Source: Sulfurovum sp. (GTDB lineage Bacteria > Campylobacterota > Campylobacteria > Campylobacterales > Sulfurovaceae). From it: DNA of 53,956 nt. This document shows positions 43,572 through 52,172 of this stretch, piece after piece. Location of the stretch: NCBI GenBank assembly GCA_027081115.1, contig JALWLD010000046.1:1-53956 (forward strand), in the 5' to 3' direction. Position 1 is the first letter of the stretch. Every line of letters begins with the position of its first letter. Below the pieces are notes generated by a model. It did not search any database and was not told the origin of the DNA. It saw nothing but the letters and a program-made list of their open reading frames with translations. The position numbers were made by a program, and so were the translations under genes.

Positions 43572-45695
43572 TTATCCTCCTATAATCAATAAGGTTACTC
43601 TGTATGCTATAAAGCTTAGTATCCATGCACTGGCTGTTGTCATAAAGAAGAGATATACCAGATATTTCCATCCACCTGCTTCTCTGGCAAAGACCATGGA
43701 TGCTGCCAAACATGGCAGATAAATCATTACAAATACAATAAATGCAATGGCAGAAGCAAAAGGAATATTTGCCTTTATCTGGGTAATAAGTCCACTAGAA
43801 TCTTCTGTAACATCATCGCCAAGTGCATAGAGTACACCCAAGGTGGAGACAACAACTTCTTTGGCCGCCAATCCTGCTTCCAGGGCAACAGACATACGCC
43901 AGTCAAAACCAAGTGGTGCGAAGAATGGTTCTGTGGCATGACCTACTTTTCCCAGATAACTCTGCTCAAGCAGTTTGAGCGTCAGTTCATTTTTTAACTG
44001 TGCTTTATGCTTTTGTGTAATACTTTGTTCTATTTTACTTTGATAGTCTGTTTCAAGTGCATGATCTTTAGGGTAGTTACTTGCGAACCATACTAGTATG
44101 GAAGCAGCCAAAATAAAAGTTCCGGCTTTCTTGAGGTATGATTTAGACTGTCCATAGACCGTATGCCAAATGAGTCTGCCTGAAGGCATCCTGTACTTTG
44201 GCATCTCCATGACAAAGGGTTCATCCTCTCCTTTAAATACGAAGGTTTTCAGTGCTTTTGCCATGAGAAGACCAAGCAATGCTCCTGAGATATAGATGAT
44301 AAAGAGTATGTTCCCTGCTTGCTCCTGTCCAAAGAAAGCACCTGCAAAGAGTACATAGATAGGCAAACGTGCACCACAAGACATAAAGCCTATAATAAAG
44401 AGTGTAATGAGCCTATCTTTCTCGTTTTTAAGTGTTCTTGCTGCCATATAAGCGGGTACAGAACATCCAAAACCCGTAACCAACGGGATAAAACTTTTAC
44501 CGTGCAGACCAAACTTATGAAAGAAGCCGTCAAGTAAAAATGCAACACGACTCATATATCCGGTTGTCTCAAGCAGTGCTATACCAAAGAAAAGTATGAT
44601 GATGTTTGGTAAGAACATGATAACTGCACCTACCCCACCTATCATTCCATCTGCGACCAGTGAAGCCAGTTCACCATTACCAAGCATAGTTTTAACTTGC
44701 TCACCCAGCCAGATAAAGGCTGTATCAATGTAATCCATAGGAATGGAACCCAGTTCAAAAGTGAGTTGAAAGAGTGCCCACATAAAGAAAAGGAAAAGAG
44801 GAACACCCAAATATTTGTTAATGAGAAGATTGTCGATCTTTTGTGTCAGATTTTTTGCTTTCATACTTTTGACAGACATAACTTCCATTTTTGCCCCTTT
44901 TGCAAATGCGAAGTGTTCATCTGAAAAGATCTCTTCAAGATCTTTTGTATTATAGTGCAGATAGATATGTTCTAAAGCTTCTCTCAGGATAGGTAAAAGT
45001 TCTATCCAAATGGGCTCATCATGCATTTTTTTGTAAATCTCTTCATTTTCCTGAAGTAGTCTTACGGCTAAATGTCGGTAAGAGATACTTGTTTTGTACT
45101 TTTTCTCTTTTAGAAAATTTATGATATGTGTGATCTCTTCTTCAATAGGGTCAGAGTAGATCACTTTTGCAGTAGTCTCTTTTTTATTGTATACCTCTAC
45201 AATAGCATTACGAAGTGCTTCAATACCCTCTTGTGTAGTTGCAGAGGTTTTGATGCAAGGTACACCTAAAATGGCAGAGAGTTGTTTCTCATCTATCTCA
45301 ATACCTTCTTTTTTGGCTTCATCATGCATATTGAGTGCAACTACTACTTTTCTACCGGTTTCCAGTAGTTGTGTGGTAAAAAGGAGGTTTCTTTGCAGGT
45401 TGGTAGTATCAACCACATTGACAATGATATCATACTCATCACTTTGTAAAAAGCTTTTTGTTACTTTCTCTTCAATGGTATATTCAGTAAGTGAATAGGC
45501 ACCAGGAAGGTCAATAATATGCACTTCGTAGTCTTTACATGCTACATCATCACAAATATTAAAAATGATCTCTGTTTTGTCTACGGTTACACCGGAGAAG
45601 TTTCCTACTCTGAGTTTAGCATTTGAAATGGCATTGATAAGCGAAGATTTTCCCACATTGGGTTGTCCTGCAAGTGCAACTGTAATTGTTTCCAC
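43572..45695 (-). CDS. feoB: Ferrous iron transporter FeoB
   Basis: 707 residues. The N-terminal GTPase domain has GQPNVGKSS (G1), DLPGAYSL (G3) and NMHDEAKK (G4); it is followed by a helical regulatory domain and the membrane part with the Gate repeats (LVTGFGCSVPAYMAARTLKNEKD; SCGARLPIYVLFAG). It imports Fe(II). The start codon is GTG with AAGGA about 10 bases upstream. A Fur-box-like dyad lies 107 bases upstream. Confidence 0.96.
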   Translation of the reverse strand: METITVALAGQPNVGKSSLINAISNAKLRVGNFSGVTVDKTEIIFNICDDVACKDYEVHIIDLPGAYSLTEYTIEEKVTKSFLQSDEYDIIVNVVDTTNLQRNLLFTTQLLETGRKVVVALNMHDEAKKEGIEIDEKQLSAILGVPCIKTSATTQEGIEALRNAIVEVYNKKETTAKVIYSDPIEEEITHIINFLKEKKYKTSISYRHLAVRLLQENEEIYKKMHDEPIWIELLPILREALEHIYLHYNTKDLEEIFSDEHFAFAKGAKMEVMSVKSMKAKNLTQKIDNLLINKYLGVPLFLFFMWALFQLTFELGSIPMDYIDTAFIWLGEQVKTMLGNGELASLVADGMIGGVGAVIMFLPNIIILFFGIALLETTGYMSRVAFLLDGFFHKFGLHGKSFIPLVTGFGCSVPAYMAARTLKNEKDRLITLFIIGFMSCGARLPIYVLFAGAFFGQEQAGNILFIIYISGALLGLLMAKALKTFVFKGEDEPFVMEMPKYRMPSGRLIWHTVYGQSKSYLKKAGTFILAASILVWFASNYPKDHALETDYQSKIEQSITQKHKAQLKNELTLKLLEQSYLGKVGHATEPFFAPLGFDWRMSVALEAGLAAKEVVVSTLGVLYALGDDVTEDSSGLITQIKANIPFASAIAFIVFVMIYLPCLAASMVFAREAGGWKYLVYLFFMTTASAWILSFIAYRVTLLIIGG

Positions 45696-45801
45696 TAATT
45701 AAGTTTCCTTATAGATATATATAGGATAAAATGAAAGTCGTTATCATTAATTATTTAGGGGTAATTTACTCTTTATATGCTTTAATAGAGATTAAAATGA
45801 C

Positions 45802-45814
45802 ATTGATTATCAAT
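45802..45814. promoter_or_regulatory. Fur-box-like dyad upstream of feoB
   Basis: ATTGATTATCAAT is a perfect 6-1-6 inverted repeat. On the minus strand it contains TGATAATCA, the core of the E. coli Fur consensus, inside TATTGATAATCAATGTC. It lies 107 bases before the feoB start and 85 bases after the porin stop, so iron control of feoBA is the natural reading. Confidence 0.5.
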
Positions 45815-45851
45815 AAAGTTGGAAGTGTTTTGAACAGGGGGAGGATAAAAG

Positions 45852-45882
45852 ATAAAAAGACTCTCCATCTAGGAGAGTCTTT
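45852..45882 (-). terminator. Intrinsic terminator of the porin gene
   Basis: AAAGACTCTCC pairs with GGAGAGTCTTT (11 bp, 5-base loop). On the minus strand it is followed by TTTATCTTTT. It lies 17 bases past the porin stop. Confidence 0.88.
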
Positions 45883-45898
45883 AGGTTACGAATTTAGA

Positions 45899-47047
45899 TT
45901 AAAATTTGTAGTTTGCGTATACTTCAAGAGCATTGATTGCATCTGTATTGTATCCCCAATCAGTATTTGTATATACTGCATTGATATCAATAGCATTAGT
46001 GATATTATATCCAAGAATAACATCAATTTCTTGACCTTCAGAATCAATTACTTGATCATATTGGTAGTATGCATAAGATGCAGAAGCAGTGATTCCTGCA
46101 AATTCAGTTCCTGCTTCAACTTTGAAGTTGTCACCCATAGAAGAACCAGTAGTTGAGTTCCATGAACTTGTGTAAAGACCATCCATGATTCCTACCCATC
46201 TAGCAGTGTTGTCAGAAACATTTACATATGCTGCCATAAGATTGAATGCACCAAATGTTGCAGTTGCTTTAACACCAAAAACATTTGAAGCATCTTGAGC
46301 GTCAATATCTGTATATACATACTGACCCATCACTTTAGCAACACCAAAGTTATATCCTGCGTCTGCATAGACTTGTGTGTATGCTCCTGCATCAACATTA
46401 TAATACCAAACAGATCCAGATAAAGCATCGTTATCATATGCAGCACTTACTGTCCAGTTATTTCCATCGCCAATATCAGTTAGTGTAATAAAATTATTAC
46501 CTGTATTGTTTGGTCTCCAAGTTCTTACATATGAACCAACCAATGTTACATTTTCAATTGAAGAGTTTACTAAAGTATATGCTTCAAATGCACCTGGTGC
46601 AAGTAACCAGTTAAAACCACTCAACATTGGAGTATTTAGAAGTTGACGACCAAGTACTGCAGTAGTATCTCCATATGTAGCTGTGATGTTTGCTACATTA
46701 ATGAATGCACCAGATTTTTCACCTTCGAAGTATCTCCCAGCTGTTTGAAAAGAATAAATACCATCATCAAGTGCGTTTGCAAAACCTATTGCAGTTACAT
46801 TTGCTGTGATATTTGCATTAAACTTATGTGCTACATCCAAAGTAATTGCTGTACCAAGTGCAGAACCTTCTTTATCGAACATATTAACTACTGAATCATC
46901 AGTAGAATAGTAAGCTGTTGCTTTTCCACCAATTGTTGTTTGTGGGAACTCAGCTACTACTGGTGCCACTACCGGCTCGATGTCTCCGCCTGCAAATGCA
47001 GCGCTAACAGCTAAAGCAGCAATTAGACTTAATTTTGTAAATTTCAT
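45899..47047 (-). CDS. Major outer membrane porin
   Basis: 382 residues: a signal peptide (LIAALAVSAAFAG), then alternating beta strands with Tyr/Trp girdles (GKATAYYST, TVSAAYDNDALSGSVWYYNV), ending in YANYKF with the C-terminal Phe needed for outer-membrane insertion. It fits OprD-like or Campylobacterota major porins. A strong terminator and RBS ACAAGGA suggest high expression. Its RBS stretch is complementary over 12 bases to one loop of the candidate small RNA at about 30.4 kb. Specificity unknown. Confidence 0.85.
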   Translation of the reverse strand: MKFTKLSLIAALAVSAAFAGGDIEPVVAPVVAEFPQTTIGGKATAYYSTDDSVVNMFDKEGSALGTAITLDVAHKFNANITANVTAIGFANALDDGIYSFQTAGRYFEGEKSGAFINVANITATYGDTTAVLGRQLLNTPMLSGFNWLLAPGAFEAYTLVNSSIENVTLVGSYVRTWRPNNTGNNFITLTDIGDGNNWTVSAAYDNDALSGSVWYYNVDAGAYTQVYADAGYNFGVAKVMGQYVYTDIDAQDASNVFGVKATATFGAFNLMAAYVNVSDNTARWVGIMDGLYTSSWNSTTGSSMGDNFKVEAGTEFAGITASASYAYYQYDQVIDSEGQEIDVILGYNITNAIDINAVYTNTDWGYNTDAINALEVYANYKF

Positions 47048-47109
47048 GTTATTCCTTGTTTTTATTAAATGTGAGCGGATATTAACACAAAATTAATGAA
47101 AAGTAAATG

Positions 47110-47135
47110 AAAAAATTGATTTAAATCAATTTTTT
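47110..47135 (-). terminator. Terminator of pgsA (A/T-rich palindrome)
   Basis: AAAAAATTGAT / ATCAATTTTTT around TTAA: an 11-bp perfect stem with T tracts on both strands, 16 bases past the pgsA stop. Because the arms include the tracts, it can work in both directions. Confidence 0.7.
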
Positions 47136-47151
47136 TAAATTTCTTTTTATT

Positions 47152-47715
47152 TTAAAGAGAAAGAGAAGTGTTCTTAAAGAAGTCTCGTACGTATTCATAG
47201 CCTGAATAGAGGGTTAAAATAACTGCAATCCATAATAATATTTCTCCACCAGGCCATTGCATGAGTAGAAAACCTATAGCGATCATTTGAACAACAGTTT
47301 TTACTTTACCCATCCAGGAAGCAGAAATATTAAGTCCTTGACTTACTGCAGAGACACGAAGTCCGGTAATAAAAAGTTCACGAGTGATGATGAGAAAAAT
47401 GGCCCAGGGAGAGGCTGCACCAAGCATCATAAGTCCTAAAAAACCTGCCAATGTCAGCATTTTGTCTGCAAGTGGGTCTAAAATAGAGCCTAAAACTGTA
47501 ACCTGATTAAAGGTTCTTGCAATGTAGCCATCAAAGAAGTCAGTAGCTGATGCAATTACAAAAATAAAAGCAGCTGTGAAATTTAGCCAGGTTTTGTCGA
47601 TACCTTCAAAGATATCTGCATTTTGATTGACTAAAAAGAGGAACATGACCGGTGCTAAGAGGAGACGGATGAAGGCTAGGATATTGGGGATATTGAAAAT
47701 TTGTGGTTTTGCCAT
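47152..47715 (-). CDS. pgsA: CDP-diacylglycerol-glycerol-3-phosphate phosphatidyltransferase
   Basis: 187 residues from the ATG preceded by AGAGGA about 9 bases upstream, giving MAKPQIFNIPNILAFIRLLLAPVMF; an in-frame ATG at 47787 would add a Lys/Ser-rich leader that reads through a hairpin and is unlikely. The CDP-alcohol motif is complete: ATDFFDGYIARTFNQ, then GSILDPLADKM. About five membrane helices. It makes phosphatidylglycerophosphate for phosphatidylglycerol synthesis. Confidence 0.93.
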   Translation of the reverse strand: MAKPQIFNIPNILAFIRLLLAPVMFLFLVNQNADIFEGIDKTWLNFTAAFIFVIASATDFFDGYIARTFNQVTVLGSILDPLADKMLTLAGFLGLMMLGAASPWAIFLIITRELFITGLRVSAVSQGLNISASWMGKVKTVVQMIAIGFLLMQWPGGEILLWIAVILTLYSGYEYVRDFFKNTSLSL

Positions 47716-47760
47716 CTGTCTTATTCCTCTTATATTTTTAGGTGTTGAATTTTCTTTGTC

Positions 47761-47800
47761 ACTTTTTTCTTTTTTGTACTGCGACAAAAGAGAAAAAAGT
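47761..47800. repeat. 17-bp stem palindromic element between the FabL-like gene and pgsA
   Basis: ACTTTTTTCTTTTTTGT pairs with ACAAAAGAGAAAAAAGT, with a single T-G wobble, around ACTGCG. There is no T tract right after it on the minus strand. Its size and pyrimidine/purine-strand bias resemble dispersed intergenic palindromes; whether it is repeated in the genome cannot be seen here. Confidence 0.55.
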
Positions 47801-47916
47801 AACTAAAAAAGAAAAAAGCGCAAATAACAAAAAATTATTTATATACAAAATCGCTGACTGACTTATATATGAATTAGGTTAGCGAGTAGAGAAGAAAAAA
47901 TACTCAACTCTTGGTT

Positions 47917-48696
47917 TTAACGAAATGTTGTTCCGCCGTCTACAACTAAAGTTTGTCCTGTAATCCATGATGCTTCGTCAGTGCACAGAAAGTAAACGGA
48001 ACCTGCCAAGTCTTCCGGGCTTCCCATTCTGCTTACTGCTGAACGTTTAATGGTTTCAGCTTTTACTTCTTCGTAGTTTGTAAAGGCTTTAAGTGCATCT
48101 GTGTCAATAGGTCCACCCGATACTGCATTGACTCTAATGCCCATCTCCCCAAGCTCTACAGCCGCATAGCGACTCATTGCTTCAACGGCAGCCTTGTTTG
48201 TACCATGTCCTGCATAGTTGTCGATGTAGATCAGATTACCTGTAGATGAAAGTGTCACGATGGCACCACCACCTACTTTTTCCATACGTACAGCAGCTTC
48301 TTGTGAGCCACGTACAAAGGCACCAACAGTTGCAGTAAAAATATTTTGAAGACCTTTCTTTGGTCTTAGTTTCATAAATTTACCATAACCACCAACTACT
48401 GGACGTCCGTAGATCATGGCATTTGAGACAAAAAAGTCTACTCTGTCAAAGTCTTCATCAATAGCTTGAAAAAGTGTTTTGAACTCATCCAATTCCAAAA
48501 TATTCAGTGGATAGGCTTTGGCTTTGACACCATATTTTGTTGTCAAATCTGCTGCAATCTCATCGGCAGCTTCTTTGTTGGAGTTGTAAGTAAATGCAAC
48601 ATCAACACCTTGGCTTGCAAATTTCTCTGCACAGGCTTTACCTATACCTTTGGTTGCACCAGTAATAACTACCGTTTTACCTTTCATATTTGACAT
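47917..48696 (-). CDS. FabL-like enoyl-ACP reductase (short-chain dehydrogenase)
   Basis: 259 residues with a Rossmann fold (TGATKGIGKACAE). The catalytic pair is Tyr161-X6-Lys168 (NYAGHGTNKAA), the spacing of enoyl-ACP reductases rather than the YX3K of common SDRs. VNAVSGGPIDTDALKAF and GQTLVVDGGTTF closely match Bacillus FabL. It would complete fatty-acid elongation with NAD(P)H. AGGAG about 8 bases before ATG sets the start. It follows dapA by 3 bases. I recall homologues of this gene next to dapA in Campylobacter and Helicobacter being annotated as generic oxidoreductases. Confidence 0.82.
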   Translation of the reverse strand: MSNMKGKTVVITGATKGIGKACAEKFASQGVDVAFTYNSNKEAADEIAADLTTKYGVKAKAYPLNILELDEFKTLFQAIDEDFDRVDFFVSNAMIYGRPVVGGYGKFMKLRPKKGLQNIFTATVGAFVRGSQEAAVRMEKVGGGAIVTLSSTGNLIYIDNYAGHGTNKAAVEAMSRYAAVELGEMGIRVNAVSGGPIDTDALKAFTNYEEVKAETIKRSAVSRMGSPEDLAGSVYFLCTDEASWITGQTLVVDGGTTFR

Positions 48697-48699
48697 CTC

Positions 48700-49593
48700 T
48701 TACGCTCCTACAATTTTATATTTTTTCATTACTGCTTCGATCTTTTTCATGTTTTCAGAACTTGGTGCTAACAATGGGAGTCTATATTCCAGTGTGTCTG
48801 TTAACCCTGCGATATACATAGCTGCTTTGATTGGAATAGGGTTGCTCTCACAGAAAAGCACTTTGTTGATCTCAAAAAGTTGATCATTGATCTCTTTTGA
48901 TCTTTTCAAATCGCCTTGAAGTGCTGCATGTGCAAGGTCTGCTTTTAGGTCAGGTAAAAGGTTCGCTGTTACAGAGGTAATACCTTTTCCTCCACTTGCC
49001 ATGATAGGGAAGTCAATAGCATCATCTCCTGAGAAAACATACAGATCAGGTACTTTTGCCAATAGTTCAACCGTTCTCTCAATAGAGCCGGTTGCTTCTT
49101 TGATACCCATGATGTTTTCTATATCATCAAAAAGTCTTTTTACTGTGTCGGGAAGTATATCTACACCTGTACGTCCTGGTACATTGTAAAGCATAAATGG
49201 CACTTTGACAGCGGATGCAATGGCTTTATAGTGTTGGTATAGACCTTCCTGACTAGGTTTATTGTAGTAAGGACTTACAGAGAAAAGGGCATCTACACCA
49301 CATGCTTCCGCATGTTTGGCTATGTCAATGGCTTCAAGTGTTGAGTTACTTCCTGCACCTGCAAGGACTTTGGTTTCTGTCCCTTTACATACCTCTACGG
49401 CAATTTCAATACATCTTTTATGTTCATCATGTGTCAGCGTTGCAGATTCGCCGGTGGTTCCGACAGGACAAACCGCATCGATATTATGGTTGATTTGTCT
49501 TTGAATCAGTTTTGCATAAGTGGCTTCGTCGAGTGTGCCATTTTTTAAAGGGGTAATAATCGCAGTCGTTGCCCCGGTAATGTAGTTGTTCAT
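48700..49593 (-). CDS. dapA: 4-hydroxy-tetrahydrodipicolinate synthase
   Basis: 297 residues, TIM barrel. GTTGESATL binds pyruvate, Tyr in YNVPGRTG is catalytic, and Lys in GIKEATG forms the Schiff base. It condenses pyruvate with aspartate semialdehyde (made by Asd, also in this window) toward diaminopimelate and lysine. It lies in a minus-strand run, 8 bases after the M16 protease stop. Confidence 0.97.
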   Translation of the reverse strand: MNNYITGATTAIITPLKNGTLDEATYAKLIQRQINHNIDAVCPVGTTGESATLTHDEHKRCIEIAVEVCKGTETKVLAGAGSNSTLEAIDIAKHAEACGVDALFSVSPYYNKPSQEGLYQHYKAIASAVKVPFMLYNVPGRTGVDILPDTVKRLFDDIENIMGIKEATGSIERTVELLAKVPDLYVFSGDDAIDFPIMASGGKGITSVTANLLPDLKADLAHAALQGDLKRSKEINDQLFEINKVLFCESNPIPIKAAMYIAGLTDTLEYRLPLLAPSSENMKKIEAVMKKYKIVGA

Positions 49594-49601
49594 TGGTTAT
49601 C

Positions 49602-50936
49602 CTACTTTTTTGTTTCTTCTTGTTTTTTGAGTATCACAGTGGTTGAAAAGTCATGATCAAAATACTTTTTAGCAACATTGCTAATATCTTTGAGTGTAAT
49701 TTTATCTAATTTCTCTTCATATTCAAGTAAAGGTTGTATATTTCCCTTGACATAGTAGTCTCCATAGAGACTTGCTACTGAAGCTGAACTCTCTAATGAG
49801 TAGATGAATTCTGCCTTTGTGTTGATCTTTACTTTGTCAAGTTCTGCTTGTGTGACATCACCGTTTTTGATCTTCTCTAACTCTGAAAGTACCTCTTTTT
49901 CAACGGTTTCAGGTGTCACACCTGGAGCACAGAGTGCCATGACCATAAAGACACCAGGGTCTTTTAACTCCATGTTATATCCGTAGATCTGATTGACCAG
50001 TTGTTTTTCCTGTACCAGTTTCTTTTCAAAACGTGATGACTTTCCGGAACTCAAGATCTGACTTATTGCTGAAAGTACCAATTGGTCTTCATGTTCAAAA
50101 TTGGGGATGGAGTAGACAATAGCCAATGTGTCTACTTTATTACTCTCTTTATGAAGTATAGCTCTTTTGGCTCCATCTACTTTAGGTTCAATTGCTGTTA
50201 CTTTTGGAATGCTGTGTTCATTTTTGATCTTCCCAAAGTATTTCTCTGCCTCTTTAAATACTTCTGCGGGTTTAATGTCTCCTGCAACGATCAAAGTAGC
50301 ATTGTTCGGTTGGTAGTATTGGTGGTAGAAATCTCTAATATCTTCAATTTTCCATGATAAAATGTCTTCCATAAATCCAATAGGCAACCAGTGGTATGGA
50401 TGGTAAGTAAAGTGTGTGTTAAAGAGTCTGAAATACATATAGCCCATAGGATTGTTGTCTGTTCTTAAACGTCTTTCTTCTGCTACAACATCGCGTTCTT
50501 TCTGGAACTCCTCATCAGTAAGTTTCAGGTTATGCATTAACTCTGAAAAAAGGTCAAAGGTCATAGCCATGTTTTTGCTGGCGGTTTTGATGTAGTAGTG
50601 TGTATGGTCAAAACCTGTTGCGGCATTGTTCACACCTCCACGGCTTTTGACAATAGTATCAAATTCACCCTCTTTGAGTTTATCGGTAGACTTGAAACTC
50701 AAGTGCTCGAGCATATGGGCCATACCACTTTTCCCCATCACTTCGTTTCTGCTTCCTACTTTGTAGTAGATATCTGTTGTAATGACTCCTGAGTCATTGT
50801 CCATAGGAATAACCACGATCTCAAGACCGTTATCCAGTGTTTTTGTAAAATGTTTTGGTAGAGAGTTTGCCATTGATAATCCTGTAAATAGTATCAATCC
50901 GAAAATTGATTTTGTAATAGTTTTTTTTATATTCAT
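49602..50936 (-). CDS. M16-family zinc metallopeptidase (exported)
   Basis: 444 residues: signal peptide (IFGLILFTGLSMANS), then two M16 domains. HMLEH (74-78) is the inverted zinc motif, with the third ligand Glu in the EERRLRTDNNP region. A single functional site is usual. It may degrade peptides in the periplasm; its place between pyrD and dapA is one I recall from Campylobacter and Helicobacter. Confidence 0.93.
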   Translation of the reverse strand: MNIKKTITKSIFGLILFTGLSMANSLPKHFTKTLDNGLEIVVIPMDNDSGVITTDIYYKVGSRNEVMGKSGMAHMLEHLSFKSTDKLKEGEFDTIVKSRGGVNNAATGFDHTHYYIKTASKNMAMTFDLFSELMHNLKLTDEEFQKERDVVAEERRLRTDNNPMGYMYFRLFNTHFTYHPYHWLPIGFMEDILSWKIEDIRDFYHQYYQPNNATLIVAGDIKPAEVFKEAEKYFGKIKNEHSIPKVTAIEPKVDGAKRAILHKESNKVDTLAIVYSIPNFEHEDQLVLSAISQILSSGKSSRFEKKLVQEKQLVNQIYGYNMELKDPGVFMVMALCAPGVTPETVEKEVLSELEKIKNGDVTQAELDKVKINTKAEFIYSLESSASVASLYGDYYVKGNIQPLLEYEEKLDKITLKDISNVAKKYFDHDFSTTVILKKQEETKK

Positions 50937-50993
50937 ATTTTAATCCTTATCCACACGTTAGAGGGGGCGATTTTTATCGCACAAGTCAAAGTA

Positions 50994-52058
50994 TTATTTC
51001 CAGTCCGCCCCGATAGCTTCAGATATGTGAGAATACCCATCTGCCTGCAACAACTTTACAAGCCCCTCATTGATCTCTTTAATGAGTGCTGGACCTTTAT
51101 AAATAAGCATAGAGTAGACCTGTACCAGAGATGCACCTGCCTTGATGCGTTTATAGGCTTCTTCTGCAGAATCAATACCCCCAACAGAAATAAGCAGAGT
51201 TTCCCCATAAAGTTCTTTTCCTATCGCTTTAAAGAGCTCATACGACTTTTTAGTAAGTAACGCACCTGAGATACCACCGAAATTTTTTGCATGTTCTGTA
51301 AGTGAATAGTCAATGGTTGTATTGGTAGCAATGATCCCTGCAGCACCAGCATTTACAGCTGTCTTACAAAGTGTGATGGCATCTTCGGCTTCCATATCCG
51401 GTGCGATCTTTAAAAGTATAGGCTGATCAGTAATTGTTTTTGCCAAGGTAAAAATGTCATTGATGAACTGTTCATTTTGCAGATCTCTTAGACCTGGGGT
51501 ATTTGGTGAAGAGATGTTAATGACAATATAATCTCCATAGTCTTTAAATGTTCTAAAGAGAGTTTCATAGTCGTTGAGAGCATCTTCTTCAGATGTGAGT
51601 TTGTTTTTCCCAATGTTAATACCCAGAGGGTAGTCAAAGAAATAGAGTTTATTGAGTTCTCTCAACATAAAGTCTTTTCCTCTGTTGTTAAATCCCATAG
51701 CATTTTGTATGGAAGAGTCTTCTATAAGTCTGAAGAGTCTTGGCTTTGGGTTTCCCTCTTGTGGTTTTGGTGTGACAGTACCGATTTCGGTAAATCCAAA
51801 TCCAAGAGTAGGCATAGCAGTAATGTACTGCCCGTCTTTGTCAAAGCCGGCACCTAAACCTACAGGGTTTTGAAAAGTTCGTCCAAAGATCTTTTGTGTG
51901 ATGATAGGCTCTGTAACAAAGTTTGCATTTTTCATGCTACGTAAGATGAGGGGAAAATGTACAGCAGTTTTTAGTCCAAAGCCTGCAACACTGTGTGCTG
52001 TTTCAGGGTCAAGTTTAAAGAGGAATTTTTTGAGAGTTTGATAGGTAAATAGTGACAC
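50994..52058 (-). CDS. pyrD: Dihydroorotate dehydrogenase, class 2 (quinone)
   Basis: 354 residues. The N-terminal amphipathic helix (DPETAHSVAGFGLK) for membrane contact and GLGAGFDKDGQYI, GFGFTEIGTVTPKPQ, NISSPNTPGLRDLQ and ISVGGIDSAEEA identify the class 2 enzyme, which uses a Ser base and passes electrons to the quinone pool. The start is GTG with GGAGA 6-7 bases upstream. Confidence 0.97.
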   Translation of the reverse strand: MSLFTYQTLKKFLFKLDPETAHSVAGFGLKTAVHFPLILRSMKNANFVTEPIITQKIFGRTFQNPVGLGAGFDKDGQYITAMPTLGFGFTEIGTVTPKPQEGNPKPRLFRLIEDSSIQNAMGFNNRGKDFMLRELNKLYFFDYPLGINIGKNKLTSEEDALNDYETLFRTFKDYGDYIVINISSPNTPGLRDLQNEQFINDIFTLAKTITDQPILLKIAPDMEAEDAITLCKTAVNAGAAGIIATNTTIDYSLTEHAKNFGGISGALLTKKSYELFKAIGKELYGETLLISVGGIDSAEEAYKRIKAGASLVQVYSMLIYKGPALIKEINEGLVKLLQADGYSHISEAIGADWK

Positions 52059-52172
52059 GTTTGTCTCCGATACAATAATGGTTGATATTATATCGAATTA
52101 GAATTAATGATATATCGCTTTCAAGGTTATCATAGAGATAAAGCACACTTGCTATGGTTAATATCTAATTGC

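Noticed and set aside
45731..46156. 141-residue plus-strand open frame upstream of feoB
   Set aside because: It runs through the porin terminator and antisense to the porin C-terminus; no RBS or family.
47716..47787. 24-residue N-terminal extension of PgsA
   Set aside because: It is Lys/Ser-rich, reads into the 17-bp hairpin, and a good RBS precedes the downstream ATG.
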